From CAJBLF01 sp964463255 (GTDB lineage: Bacteria; Patescibacteriota; Gracilibacteria; Absconditabacterales; Absconditicoccaceae), in the NCBI GenBank assembly GCA_964463255.1, contig CAYXBC010000054.1, forward strand, positions 1-58,205: DNA of 58,205 nucleotides, read 5' to 3'. Positions 9,028 through 19,362 of the stretch are shown one piece after another (position 1 is the first letter of the stretch; every line of letters begins with the position of its first letter). The notes beneath the pieces were generated by a model. That model saw only the letters and a program-made list of their open reading frames with translations, was not told the origin of the DNA and made no database searches. Both the position numbers and the translations under genes were made by a program.

Positions 9028-9058
9028 AAAAATCACCCCAAATAATCGAAGTGACTTT
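9028..9058 (-). terminator. Predicted terminator, minus strand
   Basis: Minus-strand stem AAAGTCAC / GTGATTTT with a run of T, 17 bases beyond the stop of the 71-aa gene. Confidence 0.6.
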
Positions 9059-9074
9059 TTTGTCTAGTTCTAAA

Positions 9075-9290
9075 CTATCTAGAACGAGCAGCATGTTTTC
9101 TAATCGCTGGGCGTGCTCATCCTGAACCCTTTCCTCCAAATTTTCATGGTCCATATCAATGACTATTAAAAGATGGATTGTTGTTGATAAATGGCTTCCC
9201 CGGTTCATTTACAAAAGGTTTTTTCTCCGATAAGGGCTTCTCCTGCAATGGATCTACTGGTTTTTTTTGTGCATCTGAAGAATCAGTCAT
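9075..9290 (-). CDS. Small Pro/Gly-rich hypothetical protein
   Basis: 71 aa, ATG 9288-9290 to TAG 9075. Hydrophilic start with repeated KP motifs (KKPVDPLQEKP), then a Gly-rich basic tail (GPGKFGGKGSGG, then HAARSR) in which several Gly are UGA. Low-complexity and probably disordered, with no signal peptide. A minus-strand terminator follows it. Unknown function; a nucleic-acid-binding tail is conceivable from composition alone. Confidence 0.55.
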
Positions 9291-9402
9291 TATGATATTT
9301 TTTTACTGATAAAAAGATCAAGAAGAATATACGAAGTAGACGGAATAAAACAATACTTTTTATATTTTTATTAATTATATATCGATATATAAGAAATCAC
9401 AC

Positions 9403-9636
9403 TTATCAAATGAAAAACGGCAGTATACAAAGGACTATTGCAATAATAATCATATAGGTAACAGAATGTATAAAATAGGGGAATCACATCAATAGAATTC
9501 CAGAAATTAATGCCATAGTATGGGTATTTTTTTTACCATAAATAAAATATGAAAATCATATAGTACTTATAATAAAGGAAACTATAAGAAAATTAGCTGA
9601 GAATCATTGCAGATTTAGTCCAGAAAGAGAATCCAT
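9403..9636 (-). CDS. Conserved small membrane protein
   Basis: 77 aa, ATG 9634-9636 to TAA 9403. Two to three hydrophobic helices with the recognisable pattern YFIYGKKNTHTMALISG followed by MGFPYFIHSVT and a last helix ending PFFIG. Small proteins of this shape (YG[KR]+ then GxxLMxxPYF) are widespread in bacteria and have no settled function. Four Gly are UGA, which supports this frame strongly. Confidence 0.72.
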
Positions 9637-9806
9637 CACTATAGCAAAGATAAAAATAAATAGAACATTTCAAGAGCATAAAGATTATAAAAAAGAATAC
9701 AATAATTGCTATCAATTTTTTCAAAAACTATGATATTGTAATTGATTTGGGACAAATATAGACTATAGTATCCAGGTAATATATTATTTATACGCTCCAT
9801 AATTTT

Positions 9807-10502
9807 ATGAAAAGATATATCTTCATCAGCATCCTATGTATAGTAAGTTTCATAGGAATAACAGCAGAAACAAAAGCTAATACAAATACAACAACTCCCA
9901 AAAAATATATTGCACTGACATTCGATGATGGGCCAGATCCAGATACAACTCCTCTGCTACTAGACATCCTCAAGACAAAACAGGTCCATGCAACGTTTTT
10001 TGTAATAGGGAAAGATGCACAACAATTTTCAGGCATCGTACAACGCATATATAATGAATGACATATGATAGGAAGTCATACATGGAGTCATGGAGATCTC
10101 AGATGATTATCCAGTAAGAATATCGTTACTGAGATACAAAAGACACAAAAGATAATAAAGAAGATAACATGATATGTGCCAATAATAATAAGACCGCCTT
10201 ATGGTGCACAAAACGGAAGAATATTGCAAATATTCCGTACATATCATCTTGCATCCATCCAATGGTCTTTGGACAGCAATGATCGAAAATTACCTACTAG
10301 TGGAGCATTAGTCCAAGAAATTATGAAAAAAATCCAGCCATGAAGCATTATTTTGATGCATGACAGATGAACAGGAACCATAGAAGCGATGCCTCAGATT
10401 ATAGACGCGATACAAAAAAGCGGTTACACCATGGTAACCGTCAGTGAATTATTATGAGGCCCCAAACACATCCATCAAGGAAGGATATATCGTAGACAAT
10501 AG
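9807..10502 (+). CDS. Exported polysaccharide deacetylase (NodB family)
   Basis: 231 aa. Signal peptide or anchor at residues 1-20, then the NodB domain: TFDDGPDPD (catalytic and metal Asp40-Asp41), SHTWSHGDL (metal His91 and His95), IRPPYGA, and late ILMHDRG. All catalytic motifs are intact. The family removes N-acetyl groups from peptidoglycan or other surface glycans outside the membrane. Seven Gly are UGA, including the one after the first 84 residues. A predicted small ORF starts 6 bp away in the other direction and was not accepted. Confidence 0.9.
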
Positions 10503-10506
10503 ATGA

Positions 10507-11187
10507 CTATGATAATTTGAGATGAAATGGATTAAAATCAGTCTTCGTATCATAATAATCCTCATGCTCTATAGCTTTCAATGTACGTACAATGAGATAT
10601 GTCAGCGGAGTGAATAAGACTTCCACACCGACTTTGAAAACATAATTTGATATCATGAGGGGCAATATGATATCATTGGCAAAAAATCAATAGAATGCTA
10701 TCATAATAAAAATAACGGTATCCAATAATTCTCCTACTATAGTAGATCCTATAGTCCTTAACCGTAGTGCTTTTCACTGGGTCAATATTTTTAGTTTTGC
10801 TAAGATATAGGAATTACTAAACTCTCAGGCAAAATATGCTATCAGACTGGCTATCACCAATCTTGGAGTGAGCCCCAAAATATGCTGGTAATCTGATTGG
10901 AATGGCCAATCCTGCGCTGCCGGCAACCGTCAAACAATCATGATAGTAAGAGTCATAAGAAGCAATGCGCCGAACCCCATCCGAATAATCTTTCTAGTTT
11001 GCTTATACCCATATACTTCAGTCAATACATCTCAGAAAATATAGGCAAGAGGGAATAAGAGTGTTCCTCAATCAAAAGTAAAGGGTCACAGATTGAGGAT
11101 TTTTGTAGAGACTATATTCGATATCATCAAGACAGCAACAAAAAAGACAGAAATCAGGGTTATCAGTTTATAATTTTTCTGTTCCAT
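10507..11187 (-). CDS. yhhQ: Queuosine precursor transporter (YhhQ-like)
   Basis: 226 aa with about six membrane helices. Family signatures VLMISNIVSTKIL, GGTLLFPLAYIFGDVLTEVYGY, STIVGELLDTVIF and the C-terminal SNYVFKVGVEVL match the queuosine-precursor transporter (ECF-like VUT/YhhQ). It imports preQ0/preQ1 or queuine-related bases for tRNA modification. About eight UGA-Gly. It lies 32 bases downstream of ahcY on the same strand and overlaps nothing. No preQ1 riboswitch was seen upstream. Confidence 0.9.
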
Positions 11188-11219
11188 AGAAAACCAAAGG
11201 TAATAATAAACAGAGCGAA

Positions 11220-12527
11220 CTAATATCTATAGTATTCAGCCTTATACGGTCATTCGACAGGCACACCGATATAGTCAGCCTGCTCTTTCGTCAGAGTATC
11301 GAGTTTGACATTGACATGTGCAAGGTGAAGTCTTGCAACCTTTTCATCAAGATGCTTTGGCAGCATATAGACTTTATTTTCATATCTTTCTGGGTGGGTC
11401 CGAAGTTCGATTTGAGCAAGCGTCTGATTGGTGAACGAATTGGACATGACAAATGAGGGATGACCGGTTGCACATCAAAGATTAACCAATCTTCCTTCGG
11501 CCAAGACGATGATATCTTTTCCATCAAGAGTATATTTGTCTACCTGTGGCTTGATATTGATTTTTGTTGCTCAATAATTTGTTTCTAACCATGCCATATC
11601 GATTTCATTATCGAAATGTCAGATATTGCATACAATAGTCTTATCTTTCATAGCTTTGAAATGTCTATCAAGGACGATATTTGTATTACCAGTAGCAGTA
11701 ACTACGATATTTGCTTCTTTAACCGCTTCATCCATAGTTTTGACTTCATAGCCCTCCATAGAAGCTTGTAATGCACAGATAGGATCTATCTCAGTCACAA
11801 TAACTCTGACATGAGAATTCTTAAGTGATTCTGCAGATCATTTCCCTACATCACCATATCAAGCAACAACTGCGACCTTACCAGCCAGCATAATGTCAGT
11901 TGCTCTTCTAATAGCATCTACAAGCGATTCTCTACAACCATATTTATTATCGAATTTTGATTTCGTCACAGAATCGTTGACATTGATAGCAGGAATAGGG
12001 AGTTTACCAGCCTTCATTTTATCATATAGTCTGTGCACACCGGTCGTGGTCTCTTCAGACAATCATTTGATGCCTGATATCAATTGAGGATATACATCAA
12101 ATACCATATTGGTAAGATCTCATCCATCATCCAAAATCATATTGAGCGGTTCCTTAGCATCACCAAAGAATAAGGTCTGCTCGATACATCGATCAAATTC
12201 TTCTTGATTCATACCTTTCCAAGCAAAAACTGGGATGCCTGCTTGAGCAATAGCTGCTGCTGCATGATCTTGCGTAGAGAAGATATTACAACTTGACCAT
12301 TGTACCTGAGCTCAAAGTTCAATCAACGTCTCAATGAGCACAGCAGTCTGGATGGTCATATGCAAACAACCAGCGATCCTAGCTCCACTCAAGGGCTTAG
12401 ATACTCAGTACTCTTTTCTGAGTGCCATCAGACCAGGCATTTCTGCCTCTGCAAGTTCTATTTCTTTTCTTCATCGGTCAGCAAGAGATAAATCTTTCAC
12501 TTTGTAAGCACCTTCTTTGAAATCCAT
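11220..12527 (-). CDS. ahcY: S-adenosylhomocysteine hydrolase
   Basis: 435 aa, standard length. It splits SAH into adenosine and homocysteine, relieving product inhibition of methyltransferases. Recognisable blocks: SGARIAGCLHMT, NIFSTQDHAAAAIA, NVNDSVTKSKFDN, GYGDVGKGSAESLK (NAD site), HFDNEID and the C-terminal AEYYRY. Many conserved Gly are UGA, including two in the NAD site. Downstream of the PfkB kinase in the same direction (36-base gap), so both steps of SAH clearance are probably co-transcribed. Confidence 0.95.
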
Positions 12528-12563
12528 TTTTTATAATTAATAATAAAAGATAGTAGGATATGA

Positions 12564-13493
12564 TTATACTAATGCAGCAACTCTTTTTTCCACATCTCAA
12601 AGAGTGAAATGATGATTCATTCATCAATCGGACTCTACCACAAACGAAGCAACCGCATTTCAATATCTGAGAGATGATTCCCGTGAATACTCATTGACTA
12701 ATCCATACAACAATCATGACCTGAAAGCATCTCATGCTCAGGTAGGATCTTTGATATGCTCCAATTTGACAGCAGGAACAAGTATATTCTCTGTCTTAGA
12801 AATAAGATTGGTTCATTTTGATCCTAAGGTAATGATGAGTTTATCAACCAATGCCAAGATATCTTCATCTCAAAGTCAGGATATATTTTTTACCAAAGAA
12901 TATTCATATTCATTGACAATAAGATAATCGACCGTATGCAAGACCCAATCCAATTCTTCTTTAGTATAGAGTCAAATAGTCTGTCATGGATCAAAGAATG
13001 TCTTTATACCTCTCTCTTTGCATTCTTTGATGAATTTCAGGGCAATCTTGCCATTGGGAGAAAGCATAGCATAAGAGATTTCATGAGCATCAGAGCAATT
13101 ATCGAGAGAAAGCGGATCAGTTACCGCCAACGCTCAGAGATAGAAAGTAATAATCTGATTCTGTTTCTTTTCAGTGACTATAGTACAGCTAGCAGTATAT
13201 AAAGTATCATCCCTATAGATAGAATCATAATTGATAAGTTTCTCCAGTCATTCATCGGTAACAAAATCTTTGCCAACACTAGTCAACAAGAGCGTATTTG
13301 CTGTAAGTCAAAGGAGTCAGAGAGAATAAGCAATATTGTGAGCCGTTCATCAATTACGTTTTTCCATAGTTGAGATATTAAAACAGACATTAAGTTGGTC
13401 GATCTGATCAGGTAATATCAGATCTTTGAACTCGCCATCAAATTGCATAATCATATCATACGCTATCGAACCGCTTACCAAGATTTTTTTCAT
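12564..13493 (-). CDS. PfkB-family kinase, probably adenosine kinase
   Basis: 309 aa. Ribokinase-fold signatures: SGSIAYDMIMQF at the start, RNGGTAHNIAYSLGLLG, FFDPGQ, and the anion-hole/catalytic DPTGAGDAFRSG near the C-terminus. More than ten Gly are UGA, including both in GAGD. PfkB kinases phosphorylate sugars or nucleosides. Location directly before ahcY argues for adenosine kinase, turning SAH-derived adenosine into AMP. Substrate is inferred from context. Confidence 0.85.
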
Positions 13494-13679
13494 GTTTCGT
13501 CGACATAAATAAAAGTAAGTGAGTCTATATAAAATTATATAAAATAATCAAGGAAGGATATCCCAAAAATGAGTATATGACAGCAGATAATACACATTAT
13601 GAGAACATTTATCATAGAAGCTTGACTTAACAATATAATTATATATTATAGACTCTATTTTTAGATTACATATTGAGAT

Positions 13680-14876
13680 ATGAATAGAGAGAAAGATCAG
13701 GATATTGATGTATGAGGAAATTATTCAAACGGAAGTAAATATACATTCCCCTCTTTTGATATAGCAAAAATATTACATATGTACATCCCCAAGATTATCA
13801 TCAAAAAGATTCCTGAGAATATAGAAATTGAGGAGACATATGCATTTACGGTGCTTTTAGGCCACTTCAACAAAGCATATTGAACAAACCTTTCTGCTGA
13901 AGAGCTCCTGTATTCGAGATCAAGCTTCAATGGATTTATGAATTTCATAACCAACTGCATGCTCAGAAGATATCTTATCATAAATGAAGAAGCTGAAGAT
14001 AGATTCATTATGAGCATAGAAAAACTCCGCAATAAATATGCACAGAATCTTAGATCGCTAGAGAAATACTATGATGAGATAATCAGAACCGTGTATCGTC
14101 CCCAAGGATTGAGTAAAAAAGATGAAGAAGTGAGAGAAGAAATGTATCTTTTTGATCAAGCATACTCACTCATGAAATTAGCATTCAAGAACAAGAGAAG
14201 AGATAGCTGAGAAAAATATTTCGAACACCTCAAATGAGTGATGGAGATAATCCTCAGAGAACTACCCAATCCCAACCTCAACAAGATATTGATTGCATTA
14301 CTCCATGATGTCCAGGAAGACATACCCGAATATGCGGATGTAGTCAGAAAAATCTATGGAGATTATATCGCAGACGGAGTGAATGAATTGAGCAAGAAAG
14401 ATCGGAAAATATATCTAAATACATGTGAGAAAGAAGACTGTTGACCACATTTGGACGCAAAACAGAAGCTTTTTGATGAAATTATGCAATCACTCATACA
14501 TCAGCACCCAGATAGAGCTTTTACTGCAACAGAAAAAGTAAGTGAAGCAGACTTCATCAATGCTATGGATACGGATGAATTAGAAAGATACACATCTATA
14601 GAAAAAAATATCAAACCCTTTGTCGAAAGAGCAAAAGAAAGAAGAAATACAGACTATTTCTGACACCTTGAGGACCTCAATGACGATTATCTTGACGATA
14701 AGTTTGCAGATAGAATACATAATCTCAGAGATATGTCAGGAGTAACAAAAGAGAAAACACTACGCAAGATAATAGAGACAGAAAGATATTTTCTCCCCGT
14801 CGCAAAAATAAGGAATCCCACAGGATACAAACTTATGTTTGTAGAAATTAAAAGACTCAAAGCATTGTATGAATAG
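13680..14876 (+). CDS. HD-domain ppGpp hydrolase-like protein (RelA/SpoT family)
   Basis: 398 aa. The HD phosphohydrolase core resembles the SpoT hydrolase: EKYFEHLKGVMEIIL, IALLHDVQED (His209-Asp210), YGDYIADGVNEL, and KFADRIHNLRDM. There is no synthetase, TGS or ACT domain; residues 1-170 are an extra helical region of unknown type. If active it would degrade the alarmone (p)ppGpp. Six UGA-Gly. Convergent with the GIY-YIG gene. Could hydrolyse another nucleotide. Confidence 0.75.
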
Positions 14877-14893
14877 ACATATCGACAACTAAT

Positions 14894-15148
14894 CTATATA
14901 ACCGTATCTCATCTAACGATACGCTCTTTTTTCTCCCTTCACATCCTTTTGATTGTATATTCGAGCTTGGATGCAGTATTTCTATCAACAGCTTCTGTAT
15001 ATCGGATAAGGGAGACTGGACGCCTACTTTTGGTATATTTTGCTCAGGTCTTGGAGGTATTATGATCATATACCCTTTTTTCCAAGTCCTTGGTGATGCC
15101 AGTATACAAAGAGTCATCATTACATATCACTATATAGACATATCGCAT
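14894..15148 (-). CDS. GIY-YIG nuclease family protein
   Basis: 84 aa. Starts MRYVYIVICNDDSLYTGITK, the YVY...YTG form of the GIY-YIG motif, followed by DLEKRVYDHN and KYTKSRRPV, typical of the UPF0213/YhbQ-like group. Members are small nucleases of uncertain substrate. Three UGA-Gly. Lies 30 bases after the DnaQ-like exonuclease on the same strand. Confidence 0.85.
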
Positions 15149-15178
15149 ACCGTAAAGTATATAATATGATAAAAGAGA

Positions 15179-15739
15179 TTATTCCAAGCAGATATGACCG
15201 TTTTTGGCAAGCTCTACAAAACAATCTTTTGTGGCTTCGATATCCGACAAAGCATCATGAGCATTATCGAATCATTTTCCGAAAAGATGAAAATACAGCA
15301 AAGATAATTTTGGTCTCTTTTTGGGTAAATCTGAAATATGACCTATATCTTTCATAGTACAGAAAGTCTTGATAGCATCCCAATCATACGCCCTTCCTAT
15401 CCTTTCACAGTCCTGTTTAAGCATCCTGATATCAAAAGAGATATTATGTCCAATGATATGATCGGATTTATCGATATATGCGAGAAAATGATCTATATAG
15501 CTATCGATGTATCAATAGTCCGCAACCATGGATGTATCGATACCATGGACTCTTTGAGCAAAGAAATTTATCTTGGCAGTTATATTGATATATTGATTTA
15601 TCCTCATCTCCTCATGGAATATTTTTCCATCGAATCTACCATAAAGAGCGGCAAATTGGAGAATCTGATCAGTAGAAGAAAGTCAGGTAGTTTCCGTATC
15701 GATAAAAAGCAGTGAAATTCATTTCTTATTTTTTGGCAT
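15179..15739 (-). CDS. DnaQ-like 3'-5' exonuclease
   Basis: 186 aa from ATG 15737-15739. DEDDh exonuclease motifs are complete: FIDTETTG (Asp14, Glu16), GHNISFDIRML, and HDALSDIEATK. Such enzymes proofread or trim DNA or RNA ends. The reading frame stays open upstream for about 35 codons and encodes a hydrophobic helix (SFFLLSLLICFALLFTIAFLY) that could be translated from a TTG, giving a membrane-anchored form. The ATG form is called here. Four UGA-Gly. Confidence 0.88.
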
Positions 15740-15923
15740 AAGTTGGAAAATGATAAATAAATAGAGAAATGCTATAGTAAATAATAGGGCAAAACAAATC
15801 AATAGCGATAAGAGAAAAAACGAGAGAAAATATGAATAATCATTCCCTTGCTTATTGATAGATTATATGTATACTACTCATTGAGTTAATTGCTCAAATT
15901 TTATTATTTTTTTCAAAACTACA

Positions 15924-16118
15924 ATGGCTACAGGTACAGTAAAATTTTTCAACACAACAAAAGGTTTCGGATTTATCACTCCTGACGATGGAAGCAAAGA
16001 AGTCTTTGTTCACATGTCTGCATTAAATGGTGCTACTATCAAAGAAAATGATAAAGTACAATACGATGTAGAAGACACAGAAAAAGGAAAGAACGCAATA
16101 AATGTAGAATTGATCTAA
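15924..16118 (+). CDS. Cold shock protein (CspA family)
   Basis: 64 aa. Single cold-shock domain with both RNA-binding motifs, KGFGFI and VFVHMSAL. RNA chaperone that melts structured mRNA. No UGA codons among five Gly. Followed by a strong terminator, so probably a single-gene transcript. Confidence 0.95.
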   Translation: MATGTVKFFNTTKGFGFITPDDGSKEVFVHMSALNGATIKENDKVQYDVEDTEKGKNAINVELI

Positions 16119-16140
16119 TCAGATTAGATATCTTTCTAAG

Positions 16141-16171
16141 ATCACCCCGTATACGTACGAGGTGATTTTTT
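16141..16171 (+). terminator. Terminator of the cold shock gene
   Basis: Stem ATCACC...GGTGAT with the inner palindrome CGTATACGTACG, followed by TTTTTT. Confidence 0.85.
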
Positions 16172-16188
16172 CATACTTTGAAAAACTA

Positions 16189-16389
16189 TTAACTAGCTCT
16201 TGTTGTCGTATGTATTTTTTTCTGTTGATGGGCAATCATTGGTGATTGTACATGTTGTTGAGTAACAGAAGTAGGAGATCTCTGCTGAATAGGAGCTACA
16301 GACGGTTGAGCTGTACATCATGAGAGGATACAGAGACCCAAAAGCAAGGAAGAAAAAAAAGATATTTTTGTAAGGATTGTATGTGCCAT
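16189..16389 (-). CDS. Small lipoprotein
   Basis: 66 aa. Signal peptide with lipobox LSGC (residues 21-25 region), in which the Gly is UGA. The mature part is short, polar and Gln/Thr-rich (QQRSPTSVTQQHVQ). It ends TTTRAS; the neighbouring Ala/Gln-rich protein ends TRTRAS, and the last 15 coding bases are identical. No known family. Probably attached to the outer face of the cytoplasmic membrane. Confidence 0.65.
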
Positions 16390-16478
16390 TATATATTTTA
16401 TGATAGTATAAAAAAAACGTCATTAACGACGTTCGTTATAAAGAAAAAGCTTAAATAAACCTTAAATGAAAAATAGGA

Positions 16479-17000
16479 CTAACTAGCTCTTGTTCTCGTA
16501 TTTACGTTATTCGCTGCGGCTTGTTGTGCTGCGGCTTGCTGTGCTGCGGCTTGTTGTGCTGCCAAGGTAGCTGCAGCAGCCTGTTGTGCTGCCAATTTTT
16601 TTGCTGCTGCCTGATCTGCGGCTAATTGAGCTGCAGCAGCCTGTTGTGCTTGTTTCTTAGTAAGTGCAGCATCTGCATTTTGTTGAGACGTCTGTTGTGT
16701 ATTAGCTGGCGCTTGTTGTACAATAGTTTGTTTTGCTTGTGTTGCTTGCTGTGCCGTCAATTGATCTATAGCTTGCTGTGCTTGTTGCTGAACAAGCTGC
16801 TGGGCCGCTGCTTGTTCTTGAGCAAGTTTCTGAGCAGCCTGTTCTTTGGCTAATTGATCTGCCGATTGCTGTTTTTGTAAAGCCGTACATTCATAAATCC
16901 TCACTCCAGTACATATATTACGCGAAGAGATAAACGACATAGTATAAATGAATATACCAGTTATGATAAACACACTCAAAACGATTCAGATTTTTTTCAT
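16479..17000 (-). CDS. Membrane-anchored Ala/Gln-rich repetitive protein
   Basis: 173 aa. N-terminal membrane helix (IVLSVFIITGIFIYTMSFI), two Cys (NIC, YEC), then about 125 residues of Ala/Gln/Leu/Lys repeats such as AAQQAAAQ and KLAQEQAAAQQ. This predicts a long helix or coiled coil, comparable in composition to the TolA stalk. It ends TRTRAS. The only UGA is Gly5. It lies 17 bases downstream of the redox fusion gene, so perhaps a spacer or stalk for envelope partners. Function unknown. Confidence 0.7.
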
Positions 17001-17017
17001 AGAGATAGCAACAACAA

Positions 17018-18664
17018 TTAAAATACTTCAACATAGACATTTTGATATCATTTTGCTTTCAAAAGTTTAATTTGTTCAGTAACCATAGCAAGATTTCAAC
17101 AAAGATAGAATTCAGTAGTCAGAGGATAATCAGCAGTACTAGCATCTACCCTACCATGATGATATCATGTCACTTCTTCTTGAGAGACAAACAACTCAAG
17201 CTGTAGATTTTTATATCCACGTAATTTGTCGATATAATAGAATTCAGCTTGTGTAGCAGCTCACCAAAGTAAGGTATTGGTTGAAGAAGATGGAGTATGG
17301 AGTATCATATTATACAGAGGAGAAAGACCGGTTCATGTAGCGACAAAAACCTTCGAATTAGGCGTAGTTTTTAAGACAAAGTTTCCATATACTCATTTAA
17401 TCTTGAGTGTATCTCAGACTTTCAAACTTTTAAGCGTCCTTCATCACCTTCAAATATCTCTTATTTTGATTCATAACTTTATGGTATCTCAATCATTTTC
17501 TACGACAGAATACGCTCTCGTAAATTCGCCATCAAAATCCTTCAAGGTAAGCAATATATATTGTCATGGAATGATTGTAAGAGGAGTATCGACTTTTAGG
17601 GTAAGCTCCAAGACATCGACAGTAAGCATTACATATCATACTATCTTTGATAAATATCAGGAAAATACTGCCTGAGGAGTTTCATAATAGGGTTCAAAAC
17701 TCAATTTACTGACACCACAGATAGGACATACTCGAGAATCCGGGATATCCTCAAATTTCGTTCATGGTTCCAATCCCCCATCAGGATCACCTACCGCTTC
17801 ATCATAGATATATCCGCAAGGGATACAGATATACTTGGTAGTAGGTCAGCTTTGCGGTTTGTTTTTTTGTGCAAGATACGATGATGATCTAATAAAGACA
17901 AGCCGGATCACAAGTACAATATAAAACACATCAAATCTGGATGAGAATGCAACATGAATAGATGCGAGCAAGAACGCCGGATATGCCAAAGATTGGACCT
18001 TTTTCCATAGATTTCAGGAAAGGACTTTCATAGAGAATCTATTAGAAGTCAGACCAAGGAAAAGCATCAATACTCATGCAACAACTCAGGTGGAAGCATC
18101 TAACCTGACAAGGAAATTCTGTCGTATGTAAGACCGATATCAAAGGACAGGAGTATGTTGTACAGCAAAAACATATTCCATAGAAAAATATTCGAGTCCA
18201 TGTTTCAAAAAGAAGACAAAGCTCAAAATTCAGACAATCTTTCTCACAACAATCAGTATATCTGAGAGCTTTTTATCTTTTACAAAAGTAAGGATAGGAG
18301 AAACACTCAAGGCAAGCACAAGGTAAAGAAAAGCGACCTTGCCATATGATCTAAGATATAATCCGGTACCTCACAAGGTTCACAAAATGAAATAATGGAC
18401 AAGCCATACTGCAGGCAGCACAAGAATGCACATAAGGAATATGAATTGGAATGTTGAAAACCATTCTTGTTTGATAAGCACATTTTTAAATTTCAAACGT
18501 TTACATACCAACAATCATATTGCGGAAACTATAAAATAGACCACATAAATCAATACATAGATTTGGAACAGATTATGTTGATAGATATTTTCCGTATTGA
18601 CCAAGGCAAGGACCATGAGCAAAGGAAGTGTTGCGAAAGTAAGCAGTATTTGAAGGAAAGCCAT
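17018..18664 (-). CDS. Ferric-reductase-like membrane / rubredoxin / FNR fusion
   Basis: 548 aa in one frame. Residues 1 to about 255 contain around seven membrane helices with spaced His (KHGLEY, ASIHVAF), like heme-binding ferric-reductase or MsrQ-type domains. Residues 276-320 are a rubredoxin with Cys280/283 (CIPCGYIYDEA) and Cys313/316 (CPICG). Residues about 325-548 are a ferredoxin-NADP reductase module (FAD box RAYSVV, NAD box GTGLSP). Predicted to pass electrons from NAD(P)H through FAD and rubredoxin to membrane heme. More than twenty UGA-Gly. Flanked by lipoproteins; ApbE diverges nearby. Confidence 0.85.
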
Positions 18665-18690
18665 ACAAAAAGAATTTATAGGATAAACAA

Positions 18691-19101
18691 TTAGTCATCT
18701 TCTTGATCAGATTCGTTTTCTCTATCAAAAGAAGCATTTCAGAGTATAGGACCAGAAGAATCAGGAGGAAGTGTCTGATCTGACAATTGAGGTGATGGTT
18801 GAGAAGGTAATTGGTCTGATACTTTGGGCAATACGACAGGAACATCATCTACACTAAGTAGCTGAGTACGCTGATCTAATCATTGAGCGATAGAAGAAGA
18901 GGTAGCTAAAGAAGAGGTAGATGTCTTGGAAGAAGGTATTCATCGAAGCATTTTATCCAGTGCCTGAGGTCAGATATCCTGGATAACATTGATATCATCA
19001 CCATCATGCTGTTGATTACGTTCCAACGGTTCATCAAAACCACACCCACTCAAAAGCAAGGAAAAGGAAACGAGGAAGAGAAGATATGATTTTGTCCTCA
19101 T
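18691..19101 (-). CDS. Lipoprotein of the redox cluster
   Basis: 136 aa. Signal peptide with lipobox LLLSGC, then an acidic, Ser/Pro/Gln-rich mature chain (TSTSSLATSSS, LPSQPSPQLSDQ) with no recognisable fold. It is immediately upstream of the ferric-reductase/rubredoxin fusion (26-base gap) on the same strand. No FMN-attachment motif (S/T-G-A-S/T) is present, so it is not an obvious ApbE target. Four UGA-Gly. Confidence 0.7.
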
Positions 19102-19362
19102 ATGATACAAAAGGGAGTAAATAATAATGTATATTTATGTAATCAAAACCAAGATTTTTGCAAGACGTTTAATTGAGACACAACCCCGAATGGTTGGGGT
19201 GATGTCGAAATTATGCCGGCGATTTTTGATTCATAAAGTACGAATACCAATGAAGTAATTTATGTTTTCAAAAACAGTCGGTATTAATGTTTACTTAAGA
19301 AACAAATTATATATGCTATGGGCTATACAATTTAAAAAATATTTTAGATAAATACCGTAGAT

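Noticed and set aside
9075..9208. Minus-strand ORF overlapping the 71-aa Gly-rich gene in another frame
   Set aside because: The Gly-rich frame has a better start and a following terminator; the other frame looks like a shadow.
9639..9800. 53-codon minus-strand ORF upstream of the small membrane protein
   Set aside because: Its start lies 6 bases from the divergent deacetylase start, leaving no room for promoters; no recognisable sequence.
15166..15715. Plus-strand ORFs across the exonuclease gene
   Set aside because: Shadows of the minus-strand DnaQ-like gene, whose motifs are complete.
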